From the NCBI GenBank assembly GCA_002344965.1, contig DDUU01000023.1, positions 1 through 34,715 on the forward strand: 34,715 nt of DNA, in the 5' to 3' direction. The DNA comes from Candidatus Tepidiaquacellales bacterium UBA2330 (GTDB lineage: Bacteria; Bacteroidota; Ignavibacteria; Tepidaquicellales; Tepidaquicellaceae). A program made the translations under genes and the position numbers. Positions 34,618 to 34,715 of the stretch are shown here, piece by piece. The notes under the pieces are model-generated. The model was not told the origin of the DNA. It ran no database searches and saw only the letters and a program-made list of their open reading frames with translations. Within the stretch, counting starts at the first letter, position 1. Each line of letters opens with the position of its first letter.

Positions 34618-34715
34618 GCTGTGACAAATATTGTAAAAAGAACTTTTGAAAGCAAATCACAACGATATAAATATTGTAACAGCATCATCTATCGCTGTGA
34701 CAAATATTGTAAAAA

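Larger units (their letters stand above)
30374..34715 (-). CRISPR. type II-C CRISPR array: 57 full 46-bp repeats, one truncated, 57 spacers
   Basis: The plus-strand repeat runs from GCTGTGACAAATATTGTAAA to GAAAGCAAATCACAAC. It occurs first at 30374-30419 and last in full at 34618-34663; the 58th (34694 onward) is cut by the window edge. I could find no base differences between copies. Spacers are 30 nt (45 of them) or 29 nt (12). In crRNA sense (minus strand, starting GTTGTGATTTGCTTTC) the repeat matches the tracrRNA anti-repeat, so guides are read opposite to the cas genes. The repeat ends are near-inverse (GTTGTGA and TCACAGC). In that sense each repeat contains TTTG at 8-11 and AATATTTG at 32-39, a promoter-like pair with a 20-base gap. 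The array size and intact cas genes point to an active system. Confidence 0.99.

Noticed and set aside
30420..34693. Self-targeting spacers against genes in this window
   Set aside because: Reading the spacers against the window by eye gave no match; a proper search of the whole genome was not possible.

Overview
The window looks like the genome of a moderately AT-rich member of the Ignavibacteria/Bacteroidetes-Chlorobi assemblage. Three secreted proteins end in type IX-style C-terminal sorting domains with the QNYPNPFNP signature typical of that group. Two others end in a shared dockerin-like module, Shine-Dalgarno sequences are scarce, and TAnnTTTG-type promoter elements are visible. The species cannot be named from the sequence alone.

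Layout. (1) 1-3374: two plus-strand secreted proteins, the first lacking a proper N-terminus. (2) 3381-4247: a decayed REP-associated (IS200-like) tyrosine transposase framed by long palindromes. (3) 4348-14970: a minus-strand block with a secreted M14 carboxypeptidase and a compact sugar-phosphate operon read tkt-pgi-gnd-zwf-pgl-glk. This operon phosphorylates glucose, interconverts G6P and F6P, runs the oxidative pentose phosphate branch and supplies transketolase. Transaldolase, rpe and rpi are not in the window. (4) 15000-19689: hairpin repeats, a GNAT acetyltransferase, a two-domain ChrA transporter and a LamG/P-domain secreted protein. (5) 19793-23215: a T9SS-sorted protein and a helical protein of unknown function. 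(6) 23216-24463: a non-coding, repeat-rich junction with REP-like hairpins, four 94-96 bp tandem repeats and a rearranged copy of the 3' end of the preceding gene. (7) 24464-34715: a complete type II-C CRISPR-Cas locus.

The CRISPR-Cas locus has cas9 (1453 aa, all RuvC/HNH catalytic residues present), cas1 and cas2 on the plus strand; no csn2 or cas4 is present. A tracrRNA gene can be read directly on the minus strand just upstream of cas9. Its 24-nt anti-repeat pairs with the repeat except for a short internal bulge, followed by a CAATAAGG nexus and a terminator hairpin. The array has 57 complete, apparently identical 46-bp repeats plus a 58th cut by the window edge, separated by 57 spacers (45 of 30 nt and 12 of 29 nt). 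The anti-repeat shows that the crRNA sense is the minus strand, opposite to the cas operon. In that sense each repeat carries TTTG, a 20-nt gap and AAnnTTTG, which fits a built-in promoter starting transcription at the edge of every spacer. A bidirectional terminator separates cas2 from the array.

The most notable array signal is a pair of spacers, numbers 24 and 56, that differ at a single base. The difference lies three bases from the PAM-proximal end of the guide and would be a silent codon change in one reading frame. It looks like renewed acquisition against a variant of the same target.
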